In this document: piece after piece, positions 17,607-27,700 of the stretch
Layout: every line of letters starts with the position of its first letter
How positions within the stretch are numbered: position 1 is the first letter of the stretch
Assembly: GCF_014641495.1 (NCBI RefSeq)
Contig: NZ_BMHV01000003.1
Coordinates: 62,001-126,000, forward strand
Origin: Terasakiella brassicae
GTDB taxonomy: Bacteria; Pseudomonadota; Alphaproteobacteria; Rhodospirillales; Terasakiellaceae
Direction: 5' to 3'
DNA: 64,000 nucleotides
Made by a program: the position numbers and the translations under genes
The notes under the pieces: model-generated
Told to the model about the DNA's origin: nothing
The model's input: only the letters and a program-made list of their open reading frames with translations
Databases searched by the model: none

Positions 17607-18404
17607 TTATTTCACCGCTTTTCTTTGGCGTTTTTCATCTTTTTTTAGATAGCGTTCGAGGCGTTGTTGCGAAACATTTTGGCGCATTTCTTCGCGTTCC
17701 AGATCGCGCATGACATCTTGAACATAGGCCAAATGCGCCTTCGCGGCTTTGCGGGCTTCGTCTGGATCCCCGGACATGACGGGTTCATAAATCGCACGGT
17801 GTTGTTTAAGCAAAAGATCACGTGCACCACGCCGGGTGTAAAGCTGCATCCGGTTATAAAAAACACCTTCGCGCAAGACATTGACCATTGCCCGCATGAT
17901 GTGCAGCAGGACAACGTTGTGAGATGCCTCGGCAATGGCAAGGTGGAAGTCCGCATCAATGTCGGCTTCTTCATGCGGGTCGTCTTCCTGATGGGCGCGT
18001 TCCATTGCCTCAAAACAATTTTTCAGGATTGCACGATCAGCATCGGTGGAGCGTAGCGCCGCAAAATAAGCCGCGTTACCTTCAATGATGGATCGAAATT
18101 CGACAAAATCGCTGGCGGTGTCGGGATGCGTTTGAAACATTTGCATTAAAGGGTCGGTCAAGGAAGGCCCCAAGAAATTTTTCACAAAAGTGCCGCCGCC
18201 TTGCCGGGTTTCCACGAGTCCCTGCTTTTCCAATTGACCAATTGCGTTGCGCAGACTCGGTCTGGAAACGGCCATTTGGACGGCAAGATCACGTTCTGCC
18301 GGTAAACGGTCACCGGGGATCCACAAACCCTGAAGGATATTATTCTCCAGTTGTTTGGCAACAACATCAGCGATTTTTTCTTGTTTGACTTTTTCGTAAG
18401 GCAT
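17607..18404 (-). CDS. FadR-subfamily GntR regulator, probably of the lactate/TRAP operon
   Basis: 265-residue transcription factor. The N-terminal winged helix has GntR hallmarks: KQLENNILQGLWIPGDRLPAERDLA, VSRPSLRNAI and GLVETRQGGGTFV. The C-terminal all-helical FCD domain contains the metal/ligand positions seen as DADFHLAIAEASHN and, later, HRAIYEPVMSGDPDEARKAAKAHL. This subfamily (FadR, LldR, PdhR, GlcC) responds to organic acids. It is divergent from the TRAP-lut operon, with 288 bases between them holding dyads suited to such a protein. It most likely represses that operon until lactate or a related 2-hydroxyacid or 2-oxoacid binds (inference from position). Confidence 0.88.
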   Translation of the reverse strand: MPYEKVKQEKIADVVAKQLENNILQGLWIPGDRLPAERDLAVQMAVSRPSLRNAIGQLEKQGLVETRQGGGTFVKNFLGPSLTDPLMQMFQTHPDTASDFVEFRSIIEGNAAYFAALRSTDADRAILKNCFEAMERAHQEDDPHEEADIDADFHLAIAEASHNVVLLHIMRAMVNVLREGVFYNRMQLYTRRGARDLLLKQHRAIYEPVMSGDPDEARKAAKAHLAYVQDVMRDLEREEMRQNVSQQRLERYLKKDEKRQRKAVK

Positions 18405-18515
18405 TGATCTTTCGTCGCTTTCATAAGGAACGCAGGAGGAACGTGGCCACTAGCATAAGCCTTATAGCAGAAAAAAGCACTATACCTAAAATTACTTACG
18501 CAAGCTCTAAGTGAT

Positions 18516-18570
18516 AATTGGTAAAATAAATTTACCTGTTTACATAATTGGTAAAAAAATGTAACCAATT
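18516..18570. promoter_or_regulatory. Candidate GntR/FadR-type operators
   Basis: Two related half-site pairs lie between the divergent regulator and dctP. The first is AATTGGTAAA followed by TTTACC (GGTAAA at 18520-18525, TTTACC at 18531-18536), a perfect inverted repeat with a 5-base spacer. The second is AATTGGT (18546-18552) with ACCAATT (18564-18570). The two AATTGG elements are 30 bases apart, about three helical turns. PdhR/LldR/FadR-family operators use TTGGT...ACCAA half-sites, usually with a shorter spacer, so the match is suggestive, not exact. Confidence 0.5.
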
Positions 18571-18692
18571 AATCAGATCAAGCTTTCGACCCAGTGGTGC
18601 GAAACGCCAATAATAAATAAAAACCAGCCTTTTAAATTGTTCTAATCGGTCATTCTTTTTGACCAAAGCATAACCGTGGGAGGTTATATTTT

Positions 18693-19748
18693 ATGCGTAA
18701 ATTTATGTTTGCAACCGCTGCTGCTGCAGCTTTGACATTGAGTGCTGCGACACCTGCATTGGCGGGCAAAGTTCTATTGAAAACGCCGGTCGCGTTTGGG
18801 ACGCATCTGCCGGGTCTGGGGTCTCCGATTGTCCGTGTGGCCGAGGAACTGAACAAGGTTTCCGGCGGCACGATTAAAATGAAAGTCTATGAGCCGGGTA
18901 AACTGGTTGCGCCGTTTGAAATTCTGGATTCCGTTGCAACGGGTAAAGTGAATTCCGGTTATGCGACAGCTGGTTACTGGACAGGTAAAATGGCGGCTGC
19001 ACCGTTGTTTTCAGCCGTCCCGTTTGGTCCGGAAGCCGGTGAATATATGGCGTGGCTGTATTATGGCAACGGTATGAAGTTGTATCAGGAAATGTATGAT
19101 AACGGCGGCTATAATGTCAAAGTTCTGCCGTGCGCGATCATTGCGCCTGAAACATCCGGCTGGTTCTCCAAGCCGATTGAAAAGCCGGAAGATCTGCAAG
19201 GTTTGAAGATGCGTTTCTTTGGTCTGGGTGGTAAAGTGATGCAGAAACTGGGTGTGTCGACATCCCTGTTGCCCGGTGGTGAGATTTTCCCGGCACTTGA
19301 GAAAAAAGCCATTGATGCGACAGAATTTTCCATGCCGGCGATTGATAAGAAACTCGGTTTCCACAAGCTTGTGAAATACAACTACTTCCCGGGCTGGCAC
19401 CAGCAGGCAACCGTATTTGAATTGCTGGTAAATGGCGATACATGGAAGAAAATGGATGAAACCCAGCAAGCTGCTGTTGAAAACGTCTGTAAGGCTTCTA
19501 TGGCGCATTCCTTTGCCGAAGGGGAAGCTCTTCAGTTTGAAGCCATGAAAGAAAATATTGAGAAAAACGGCGTACAAATCATGCGTTGGAACGACACCAT
19601 GCTGACAACATTCAAGAAAACATGGGATGACGTGGCGGCTGAAGAGGCTGCTAACGATGCCGGTTTCAAGAAAGTTTATGATGATCTGAGCACCTTCCGT
19701 GCGGGCTACGCGATCTGGAAAGAGAACGCGTTCTTGCCTCGTAAGTAA
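18693..19748 (+). CDS. dctP: TRAP transporter substrate-binding protein (TakP/DctP family)
   Basis: 351-residue periplasmic binding protein with signal peptide (MRKFMFATAAAAALTLSAATPALA). It belongs to the TakP-like branch that binds 2-oxoacids and lactate: LKMRFFGLGGKV provides the carboxylate-binding Arg, AIDATEFSMPAIDKKLGFH the DATEF motif, and YNYFPGWHQQATVFELLVNG the hinge motif. Start: ATG with GGGAGG upstream. A terminator-like hairpin follows before the permease genes, which would raise binding-protein levels over permease. The LutABC genes in the same run suggest lactate as substrate (inference). Confidence 0.93.
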   Translation: MRKFMFATAAAAALTLSAATPALAGKVLLKTPVAFGTHLPGLGSPIVRVAEELNKVSGGTIKMKVYEPGKLVAPFEILDSVATGKVNSGYATAGYWTGKMAAAPLFSAVPFGPEAGEYMAWLYYGNGMKLYQEMYDNGGYNVKVLPCAIIAPETSGWFSKPIEKPEDLQGLKMRFFGLGGKVMQKLGVSTSLLPGGEIFPALEKKAIDATEFSMPAIDKKLGFHKLVKYNYFPGWHQQATVFELLVNGDTWKKMDETQQAAVENVCKASMAHSFAEGEALQFEAMKENIEKNGVQIMRWNDTMLTTFKKTWDDVAAEEAANDAGFKKVYDDLSTFRAGYAIWKENAFLPRK

Positions 19749-19782
19749 GATACACCTCCCTAACGTATCGAGCTTATTGACT

Positions 19783-19826
19783 GGGGCGCGTGGACTTAAC
19801 CCGTACATCGCGCCCCCTTTTTTTTA
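19783..19826 (+). terminator. Intercistronic terminator/attenuator between dctP and dctQ
   Basis: GGGGCGCG (19783-19790) pairs perfectly with CGCGCCCC (19809-19816) and is followed by a long T-run, a canonical rho-independent terminator. It lies inside the TRAP operon, 35 bases after the dctP stop and about 80 bases before dctQ, so it probably gives partial termination. Confidence 0.85.
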
Positions 19827-19904
19827 AGAATTTCGCCCCGATCCGCGTTTTACCCTTATCGCGTTTGATTAAGTCCGGGGCATTAAGTTGGAGGACCCCG
19901 TATT

Positions 19905-20486
19905 ATGGGCACGCCGAGTGATCTTCCCCCGCATCCTCATGTCGCCGAGAAGGTGGACGAGATCAAGATGCACGAGGACGAAAAACACGTTCTCATCCCC
20001 GATCTAATCGATAAATTTGTCCGTGGCGTCGGTCATGCCGTATGTGGTGTGAATGCCTTGTTGATTGCTGCCATTATCGGCAACGTTGCCTTGCGTTACG
20101 GGTTTTCCAATGGCCAAATCTGGCTGGAAGAACTGCAATGGCATCTTTACGCCATCGGCGTGATGATGGGCTTGTCCTACGCACAGGTCAACGATAGTCA
20201 TATTCGGGTGGATATTTTGCATGCCCGTTTTTCCGACCGGACCAAACGTATTATCGAAATTATTGGTATTTTGCTATTTGTCCTGCCCTTTATCTGGGTG
20301 ATCTTCTCTCATTCCCTTGATTTTGTTGCTGACTCTTTCCGTACCGATGAACGTTCCGATGCACCGCTTGGTTTGCCTTATCGTTGGGCGATCAAGGCGG
20401 TTATTCCGCTGTCGTTCGGGCTTCTCGGCCTCTCCATTTTCTCGCGCTTGTTCCGCGATGCCTATTTGATCGTGAAAGGACGCTAA
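19905..20486 (+). CDS. dctQ: TRAP transporter small permease
   Basis: 193-residue DctQ-type membrane subunit with four predicted helices. After a 45-residue charged cytoplasmic N-terminus (HEDEKHVLIPDLID), the family core appears as VNALLIAAIIGNVALRYGF, the conserved WLEELQWHLYAIGVMMGLSYAQ and DSHIRVDIL. Start: ATG at 19905 with GGAGGA upstream. It stabilises the large permease DctM, whose gene begins 1 base after its stop. The N-terminal extension is longer than usual for the family, but its function is not evident. Confidence 0.92.
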   Translation: MGTPSDLPPHPHVAEKVDEIKMHEDEKHVLIPDLIDKFVRGVGHAVCGVNALLIAAIIGNVALRYGFSNGQIWLEELQWHLYAIGVMMGLSYAQVNDSHIRVDILHARFSDRTKRIIEIIGILLFVLPFIWVIFSHSLDFVADSFRTDERSDAPLGLPYRWAIKAVIPLSFGLLGLSIFSRLFRDAYLIVKGR

Positions 20487-20487
20487 G

Positions 20488-21873
20488 ATGTTGGAAAATG
20501 AAATCATGGTCGCGGCGATGTTCGTCACCTTTATTGTCTTTTTGTTTACGGGTATTCCGGTTGCCTATGTTTTGGGTGGTGTCGGTGTTCTGTTTGCCGG
20601 TGTCGGTTATTTGGCCGATATGTATTTTGACACCATGACCGGGCTGGATTTTCTGACCCTTGGTCTTGTCGTCAACCGTGTCTTCAAAATCATGGACAAC
20701 TGGGTTCTTGTCGCATTGCCTATGTTTATCTTTATGGGCTTGATGCTGGATGAGTCCGGGATTGCCGAACGCCTGATGAAATCCATGCAGGAACTATTTG
20801 GCAAGGTCCGTGGCGGTTTGGCCATTACGGTGACTTGTATCGGGATTATTCTGGCGGCTTCCACCGGGATTATCGGGGCCTCTGTTGTTCTGTTGGGGCT
20901 GTTGTCCCTGCAACCGATGTTGCAGCAAGGTTATAACAAACAATTGGCGGTCGGCACGGTTGCGGCATCCGGTTGTTTGGGGATTTTGATCCCGCCCAGT
21001 ATTATGCTGGTGATTATGGCGGACCAACTGGCCCTGTCTGTGGGTGACCTGTTTATGGGGGCGGTGTTCCCCGGGTTGCTGCTGGGTGCGCTTTATATTA
21101 TCTACATTCTGATTTACGGTTTGATCAATCCGAAGGCAACGCCTTTGTCTGATGATCGTCGCGAACTGGAATGGCACGTGATCTGGGATGTTGCCAAGGC
21201 GGTCATGCCCGCAATCTTCCTGATCTTTGCCGTGCTCGGATCAATCTTTGCCGGTATGGCAACTCCGACCGAAGCTTCCGGTGTTGGGGCATTGGGTGCA
21301 ACCTTGTTGGCGGCCTTTTATCGCAACCTGAATTTCAAGGTTTTCTTCGAAGTTCTTAAGGCAACATTCAATACCACGGCCTACATCTTTGCCATTTTCC
21401 TGGGCGCAACCTGCTTTGCCTTGGTTCTGCGGGAATTGGGCGGGGATCAAATTATCGAAAGTTTGCTGACAGGACTGCCGTTTGGCCCTTATGGGATTAT
21501 TCTGGTGATCCTTGGTTTTGTCTTCTTGTTGGGCTTCATTCTGGACTGGATCGAAATCACTTTGATTATGTTGCCGTTGCTGGCCCCGGTTGTATCTGCC
21601 TTGGGGTTGGGTGTTCCGGGCTTTGGTGTGATCGATAATCCTGATCTGGTCTGGTTCGTTATGTTGGTGGCAATGACCTTGCAAACCAGCTTTTTGACCC
21701 CGCCTGTCGGATTTGCCCTGTTCTACCTGAAAGGGGTCTGCCCGCCGGAAATTAAGTTGATGGATATTTATAAAGGCGTTGTGCCTTTCATCATCCTGCA
21801 ACTGATCGGTCTGACGATTGTTGCCCTGTGGCCCAATATCGTCACATGGTTACCATCGGTGGCATATAATTAA
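20488..21873 (+). CDS. dctM: TRAP transporter large permease
   Basis: 461-residue DctM-type membrane protein with about twelve helices, which couples solute uptake to the sodium gradient. Family segments: FTGIPVAYVLGGVGVLF, MPMFIFMGLMLDESG (family-type ALPMFIFMG), AASGCLGILIPPSIMLVIM and the C-terminal PLLAPVVSALG... LQTSFLTPPVGFALFYLKG. It directly follows dctQ and is followed 12 bases on by lutA, so transport and oxidation genes are probably on one transcript. Confidence 0.94.
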   Translation: MLENEIMVAAMFVTFIVFLFTGIPVAYVLGGVGVLFAGVGYLADMYFDTMTGLDFLTLGLVVNRVFKIMDNWVLVALPMFIFMGLMLDESGIAERLMKSMQELFGKVRGGLAITVTCIGIILAASTGIIGASVVLLGLLSLQPMLQQGYNKQLAVGTVAASGCLGILIPPSIMLVIMADQLALSVGDLFMGAVFPGLLLGALYIIYILIYGLINPKATPLSDDRRELEWHVIWDVAKAVMPAIFLIFAVLGSIFAGMATPTEASGVGALGATLLAAFYRNLNFKVFFEVLKATFNTTAYIFAIFLGATCFALVLRELGGDQIIESLLTGLPFGPYGIILVILGFVFLLGFILDWIEITLIMLPLLAPVVSALGLGVPGFGVIDNPDLVWFVMLVAMTLQTSFLTPPVGFALFYLKGVCPPEIKLMDIYKGVVPFIILQLIGLTIVALWPNIVTWLPSVAYN

Positions 21874-21885
21874 GGAGTGTGTCGC

Positions 21886-22644
21886 ATGAGCCGTACGCCT
21901 ATTGAAAAGCCAAAAAGCGTCTATTTCTTTGGCACCTGTCTTGTGGATTTATTCTATCCAGAGGCCGGTGTCGCCGGGATCGAATTGATCAAACGCGAAG
22001 GGGTGGAAGTGATCTTCCCTCAAGCACAAAGCTGTTGCGGACAACCGGCCTTTAATTCCGGTCAACGTGACAAGGCACGCGATGTGGCGCGTGCTCAGCT
22101 TGATCTGTTCACCAAGGATATTCCTGTTGTTTTGCCTTCTGGATCCTGTGCAGGGATGATGTTTAAACATTACCCTGAACTGTTTGAAGGGGACGTGGAT
22201 TATAACAAGGCGTGTGCTTTGGCAAACCGGGTGTACGAGCTTAGCGACTTTCTTCTGAATGTTTTGAAAATAAAACTGACGGACAAAGGGGAACCGATGC
22301 GGGTGACATGGCATGGATCGTGTCATTCCCAACGCGAGATGGGCGTGCGTTCCCAGCCCAAAGACCTGATCAATCAGCTTGAAAATGTTGAACTGGTGGA
22401 ATTGAAACGCGAAACGGAATGTTGCGGATTTGGGGGCACTTTTGCCGTTCGCCAACCTGAAATTTCTGCGGCGATGGTATCGGATAAAGCCGATGATGTT
22501 GAAGCCACACAGGCGCAAAAACTGGTATCGGGTGATTGCGGATGCATGATGAATATCACCGGGCATCTTGATTATCGAAAATCGGATGTCCAAGGGCTGC
22601 ATTTGGCTGAATTCCTGTGGGAGCGTACAAATGACCCTCGTTAA
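21886..22644 (+). CDS. lutA: (S)-lactate oxidation complex, Fe-S subunit LutA/LldE
   Basis: 252-residue cytoplasmic protein with two CCG (cysteine-rich) domains: SCCGQPAFNSG and ECCGFGGTFAV, each part of a Cys set (also GSCAGM and HGSCHSQ) that binds an Fe-S centre. With LutB and LutC it oxidises L-lactate to pyruvate and gives electrons to the respiratory chain. Start: ATG at 21886, AAGGAG eight bases upstream; a GTG at 21877 sits on the Shine-Dalgarno. Its end overlaps lutB by 14 bases. Confidence 0.94.
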   Translation: MSRTPIEKPKSVYFFGTCLVDLFYPEAGVAGIELIKREGVEVIFPQAQSCCGQPAFNSGQRDKARDVARAQLDLFTKDIPVVLPSGSCAGMMFKHYPELFEGDVDYNKACALANRVYELSDFLLNVLKIKLTDKGEPMRVTWHGSCHSQREMGVRSQPKDLINQLENVELVELKRETECCGFGGTFAVRQPEISAAMVSDKADDVEATQAQKLVSGDCGCMMNITGHLDYRKSDVQGLHLAEFLWERTNDPR

Positions 22645-24070
22645 CGGCAAAGATTTTAAAGGTCGGGTTCACAAGGCCTTAAAAGATGAGGAACTGCGCG
22701 CCAACTTCCGCCGGGCAATGGATGGGTTGATGGGGAAACGCGCCATGCAGTTTACGGATGGGGATGAATGGACACGTTTGCGCAATCTGGGGGAAAGTAT
22801 CAAAAAACGTGCCCTGTCCAAATTGCCGGAATTGCTGGAACGTCTGGAAGAAAATTGTACAAAAAACGGAATTAAAGTGCATTGGGCGCGTACGGTTGAC
22901 GAGGCCAATTCGATCATTCTGGAAATCCTGAAATCCCATGACGTGAAAACCGTGGTCAAGGGCAAGTCGATGGTGTCAGAGGAAATGGAGTTGAACCATT
23001 TTCTCGGTGATCATGGCATTCGGGCGCTTGAAGCTGATCTGGGGGAATATATTGTGCAGATGGCAGGACAAATGCCGTCTCATATCGTCATGCCCGCCAT
23101 TCATATGAACAAAGGGCAAATTGCCAAACTGTTTCAGGATAACTTGCCCGATACTCCCTACAGCGAAGACGCTGCCGAATTGACGGCGATTGCGCGTAAA
23201 GAACTCCGTCGTGAATTTATGGAGGCAGGCGCAGGCCTGTCCGGCGTAAATTTTGCGGTGGCCGAGACCGGAACGCTTTGTCTTGTTGAAAACGAAGGCA
23301 ACGGGCGGATGGTGACGACAGTTCCCCCTGTCCATATCGCCGTCACCGGGATCGAGAAAGTGGTGGAAAACTTAAGTGATGTCCCCGCACTCTTAAGCCT
23401 GTTGACCCGATCAGCGACGGGTCAACCCATCACGACTTATTTCAATATGATCTCCAGCCCGCGCAAAGAAGGGGAAAAAGACGGCCCGAAAGAGGTTCAT
23501 CTTGTCTTGCTGGATAATGGACGATCAAAGGTGTACCGCGATACTGAGACACGCGACACCTTGCAATGCATTCGATGCGGGGCCTGCATGAACCATTGCC
23601 CGGTTTATACCCGTATTGGCGGTCATGCTTATGGTGGGGTTTATCCCGGTCCGATCGGTAAAATCCTGACACCGCAGCTGGAAGGGCTGGATGAATATCC
23701 AGAACATGCCAGTGCCTCGACCTTGTGCAATGCCTGTGTGGAAGTCTGTCCGGTTAAAATCCCGATTGCCAAGATGTTGGTCCGTCTGCGCGATGAAAAT
23801 TCAGGGAACTGTCCGCATGGGGAACACCCGCTAAAAGGGCGGGGAGCCAAGTCATCCACGATAGAAAATGCAGGGTGGTCGGGATGGGCCGCCATGAATG
23901 CCAGCCCGGCGACTTATAAGGTTGCAACCACGGCCATGAGTAGAATCGGTAACTTGTTACCGCAGTCCGCCCCGATGTTGAAGGAATGGACAAGCGTGCG
24001 GGTGAAGCCGAAATTTGCCAAAAAAACACTTCATCAGATGGCAAAAGAAATGGGTTTGAAAGATGAATAA
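22631..24070 (+). CDS. lutB: Lactate oxidation complex, Fe-S subunit LutB/LldF
   Basis: 479-residue iron-sulphur protein. Start: ATG at 22631 (MTLVNGKDFKGRV), inside the end of lutA with GGGAG upstream; an earlier in-frame ATG at 22568 would overlap lutA by 77 bases. An N-terminal LUD-type domain (VKGKSMVSEEMELNHFL, AVAETGTLCLVENEGNGR) is followed by a ferredoxin-like pair: CIRCGACMNHCPVY and LCNACVEVCPVKIP. The C-terminal extension matches DUF3390-type tails of LldF. Subunit of the L-lactate dehydrogenase complex; overlap with lutA and lutC implies coupled translation. Confidence 0.94.
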   Translation: MTLVNGKDFKGRVHKALKDEELRANFRRAMDGLMGKRAMQFTDGDEWTRLRNLGESIKKRALSKLPELLERLEENCTKNGIKVHWARTVDEANSIILEILKSHDVKTVVKGKSMVSEEMELNHFLGDHGIRALEADLGEYIVQMAGQMPSHIVMPAIHMNKGQIAKLFQDNLPDTPYSEDAAELTAIARKELRREFMEAGAGLSGVNFAVAETGTLCLVENEGNGRMVTTVPPVHIAVTGIEKVVENLSDVPALLSLLTRSATGQPITTYFNMISSPRKEGEKDGPKEVHLVLLDNGRSKVYRDTETRDTLQCIRCGACMNHCPVYTRIGGHAYGGVYPGPIGKILTPQLEGLDEYPEHASASTLCNACVEVCPVKIPIAKMLVRLRDENSGNCPHGEHPLKGRGAKSSTIENAGWSGWAAMNASPATYKVATTAMSRIGNLLPQSAPMLKEWTSVRVKPKFAKKTLHQMAKEMGLKDE

Positions 24071-24728
24071 GATTGCAAAACAGGAAATTTTAGACAATTT
24101 GCGCAATGCATCCCCTTCAAAAGGTGATTTTGTCACAGATAATTCAGTTATCTACGATAAAAAGTGGACGCAAGAACAAAAGATTGAGCGTTTCTGCCAA
24201 GTCACCTCGGCAGTAAACACCCAGATTAAACAAACGACATTGCATGATGCCCAACGCGATTTAATTGATTTGTTGACAGAAAAAGGGGTGCGCCACCTTA
24301 TGCAGGGGTCACCTTCACCGATTGCGAAAGAAATAACGGACAATTGGACGGCGATGGATACGGGAGTGAAACTGCGCAGCTTTGATCAAAAAATCGAAGC
24401 CTGCAAAGAAGAGTTATTCAGCGTGGATGCAAGTCTGACCACAACCCTGGGCGCGATTGCAGAAACGGGAAGCCTTATTTTATGGCCAACGCGCGAAGAA
24501 CCGCGTCTGTTGTCGCTTGTTCCCCCTATTCATGTCGCCCTTGTCTATGAAGACCGTTTTTTCAATACGTTTCTGGAGGCGATTGAACAGGAACAATGGA
24601 CAACCCACATGCCAACTAATGCATTACTCATCTCTGGCCCCAGTAAGACTTCGGATATCGAACAGGAACTTTGTTACGGTGTTCACGGTCCCAAAGAACT
24701 GGTCGTGATGATTATCAGAAATAACTAA
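24063..24728 (+). CDS. lutC: Lactate utilization protein LutC/LldG (LUD domain)
   Basis: 221-residue LUD-domain protein, third subunit of the lactate oxidation complex. Seen: AIAETGSLILWPTREEPRLLSLVPPIHVAL, the hallmark Glu-Thr-Gly strand of LutC, and the C-terminal ISGPSKTSDIEQELCYGVHGPKEL, also conserved. The start overlaps the lutB stop by 8 bases. About 58 bases separate it from pyruvate carboxylase. The N-terminal half (KWTQEQKIERFCQVTSA) is helical and variable in this family. Confidence 0.93.
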   Translation: MNKIAKQEILDNLRNASPSKGDFVTDNSVIYDKKWTQEQKIERFCQVTSAVNTQIKQTTLHDAQRDLIDLLTEKGVRHLMQGSPSPIAKEITDNWTAMDTGVKLRSFDQKIEACKEELFSVDASLTTTLGAIAETGSLILWPTREEPRLLSLVPPIHVALVYEDRFFNTFLEAIEQEQWTTHMPTNALLISGPSKTSDIEQELCYGVHGPKELVVMIIRNN

Positions 24729-24786
24729 CCAGCATAAAAATAACGTGGGTTTCCTTTAAGCAAATTAAAGTAAGGCAAATTTAATT

Positions 24787-27700
24787 ATGATCACACGTCC
24801 GAACAAAATTCGTCGTCTCTTGGCCGCTAACCGTGGTGAAATTGCCATTCGTATTTGTCGCGCGGCAAGCGAATTGGGAATTGAAACGGTTGCCATTTAT
24901 TCAAACGAAGATCGTTTTGCATTGCACCGTTTTAAGGCCGATGAATCTTACTTGATCGGGGAAGGCAAAGGCCCGGTTGAGGCTTATCTCGATATTGAAA
25001 CCATTATTCGTGTTGCCAAGGATGCCAATGTGGATGCGGTCCACCCCGGATATGGTTTTTTGTCGGAGAACCCAGCCTTCGCAAGACGATGTGAAGAAGA
25101 AGGCATTATCTTTATCGGCCCGCGTCCCGAGGTGATGGAAGGATTGGGCAACAAGGTATCTGCGCGTGAATTGGCGGTTCGTGCCGGTGCACCGGTGGTG
25201 CCGGCCACCAATGCCTTACCTGATGATGCGGATGTGATTAAGGCCGAAGCCGCAAAAGTCGGCTATCCCATGATTACCAAGGCATCGTGGGGCGGCGGTG
25301 GTCGCGGGATGCGTGAAATTGAAACCGAAGCTGATTTGCTGCGCGAAGTTGATGCGGCAAAACGCGAGGCCAAAGCCGCCTTTGGCAATGATGAACTTTA
25401 TCTGGAAAAACTGGTGCGTCGTGCCCGCCACGTCGAAGTTCAAATTATGGGCGATACGCATGGTAATGTGGTCCATTTGTTTGAACGCGATTGTTCGGTT
25501 CAACGGCGCAATCAAAAAGTGGTGGAACGCGCCCCGGCCCCTTATTTAACAGAGGCAAAACGCGCAGAACTTTGTGAAGCCGCCTTAAAAATTGCCCGTA
25601 CCGCAAACTATAGTTGCGCGGGTACGGTTGAGTTTTTGATGGATGTGGACACAGAAGAATTTTACTTCATCGAGGTAAACCCCCGTGTTCAGGTCGAACA
25701 TACGGTCACCGAAGTGGTCACCGGGATTGATATCGTTCAGGCACAAATCCGTATTTGTGAAGGGGCCATGATTGGGCGTGATGATAGCGGTGTACCCAAT
25801 CAAGAGGACATTTTCCTGAACGGTCATGCCATTCAGTGCCGGGTAACAACCGAAGACCCTGATAATAATTTTATTCCGGATTATGGTAAAATTCTGGCCT
25901 ATCGTGGGGCAACCGGGTTTGGCATTCGTCTGGATGGCGGAACGGCCTTTAGTGGTGCGCTGGTGACGCGTTATTATGATAGCTTGCTGGAAAAAGTTAC
26001 GGCATGGGGTAAAAGCCCGAACGAAGCGGTTGCGCGCATGGACCGGGCATTACGTGAATTTCGTATTCGTGGGGTGGCAACCAACCTTGTCTTCCTTGAA
26101 AATGTGCTCTCCCATGAAAAGTTCCTCAGCGGGGCTTATACCACCAAGTTTATCGATACAACCCCAGAACTGTTTGCCATGCCCAAACGTCAGGACCGGG
26201 CCAGCAAACTGTTGAAGTTTATGGGCGAGGTCATGGTCAATGGGAATCCAGAGGTCGCAGGACGTAAAAAACCAAACCATATTCATCACCCATTGGCCCC
26301 GAACCTTGCGGTGCCAATCGGGGGCGGTTTAAAACAAAAATTGGCAAAGGACGGGGCGAAGGCAGTTGCCGACTGGATGCTGGCTCAAGACCGTCTGTTG
26401 TTAACCGATACCACCATGCGCGATGCCCATCAGTCTTTGCTGGCAACCCGTGTGCGCACTGACGATCTGGTGAAAATTGCACCAACCTATGCCGCGCGTT
26501 TACCGGAACTGTTTTCGGTTGAATGCTGGGGCGGGGCGACATTTGATGTGGCGATGCGGTTTTTAAAAGAATGTCCGTGGGACCGTCTGGAACGTTTGTC
26601 TGCTGCCATGCCGAACCATTTGACTCAAATGTTGCTACGGGCTTCAAACGGGGTGGGCTATACCAACTATCCCGATAATGCGGTGAAATATCTGGTGGAT
26701 CGATCTGCGGCGGCCGGAATGGATGTCTTTCGTGTATTTGACAGCCTGAACTGGGTTGAAAATATGCGTGTGGCGATGGATGCCGTTTTGGATACGGGCA
26801 AAATCTGCGAAGCTGCGGTTTGTTATACGGGTGATATTCTGGACCCGAACCGATCCAAATATGATTTGAAATATTATGTGAATATGGCGAAAGAACTGGA
26901 AAAATCCGGTGCGCATATTCTGGGCCTGAAAGACATGGCGGGCTTATTGAAGCCGGCTGCTGCGACGGCTTTGGTTAAGGCATTGAAAGACGAAATTTCC
27001 ATTCCGATCCATTTCCATACCCATGATACAAGCGGAATTGCCGCAGCCTCGATCCTCGCGGCAAGTGAGGCCGGTGTCGATGCGGTGGATGGGGCGCTGG
27101 ATGCCATGAGTGGTTTGACTTCACAAGCAAACCTCGGTTCCATTGTGGCGGCTTTGCGCAACACCCCGCGCGACACCGGACTGGACCAAATTGCCTTGCG
27201 CAAAGTGTCTGATTATTGGGAACAGGTGCGTGCCAACTATGTCGGCTTTGAAAGTGATATCCGATGCGGAACCAGCGATGTCTATAATCACGAAATGCCG
27301 GGTGGTCAATATACCAACCTGCGCCAACAGGCCCGCAGTCTGGGCATTGAAGATCGTTGGAGCGAGGTTTCGGACGCTTATGCCGATGTCAACCAGATGT
27401 TTGGTGATATCGTCAAGGTGACACCGTCTTCCAAGGTGGTTGGTGATATGGCCTTGATGATGATTACATCGGGGTTAAATCGCGATGATGTGGAAAATCC
27501 GGAAAAAGAAATCGCCTTTCCTGAATCCGTTGTTTCGTTCTTCCGTGGGGAATTGGGGCAACCGACAGGGGGCTTCCCGAAAGATTTGCAAAAGAAAGTC
27601 CTGAAAGGGGAAACACCGATTACGGTGCGCCCCGGGTCTGTTATGGACCCGTTGGATCTGGATGGTGAACGTAAAAAGGCCGATGAACTGGCAGGCCGTG

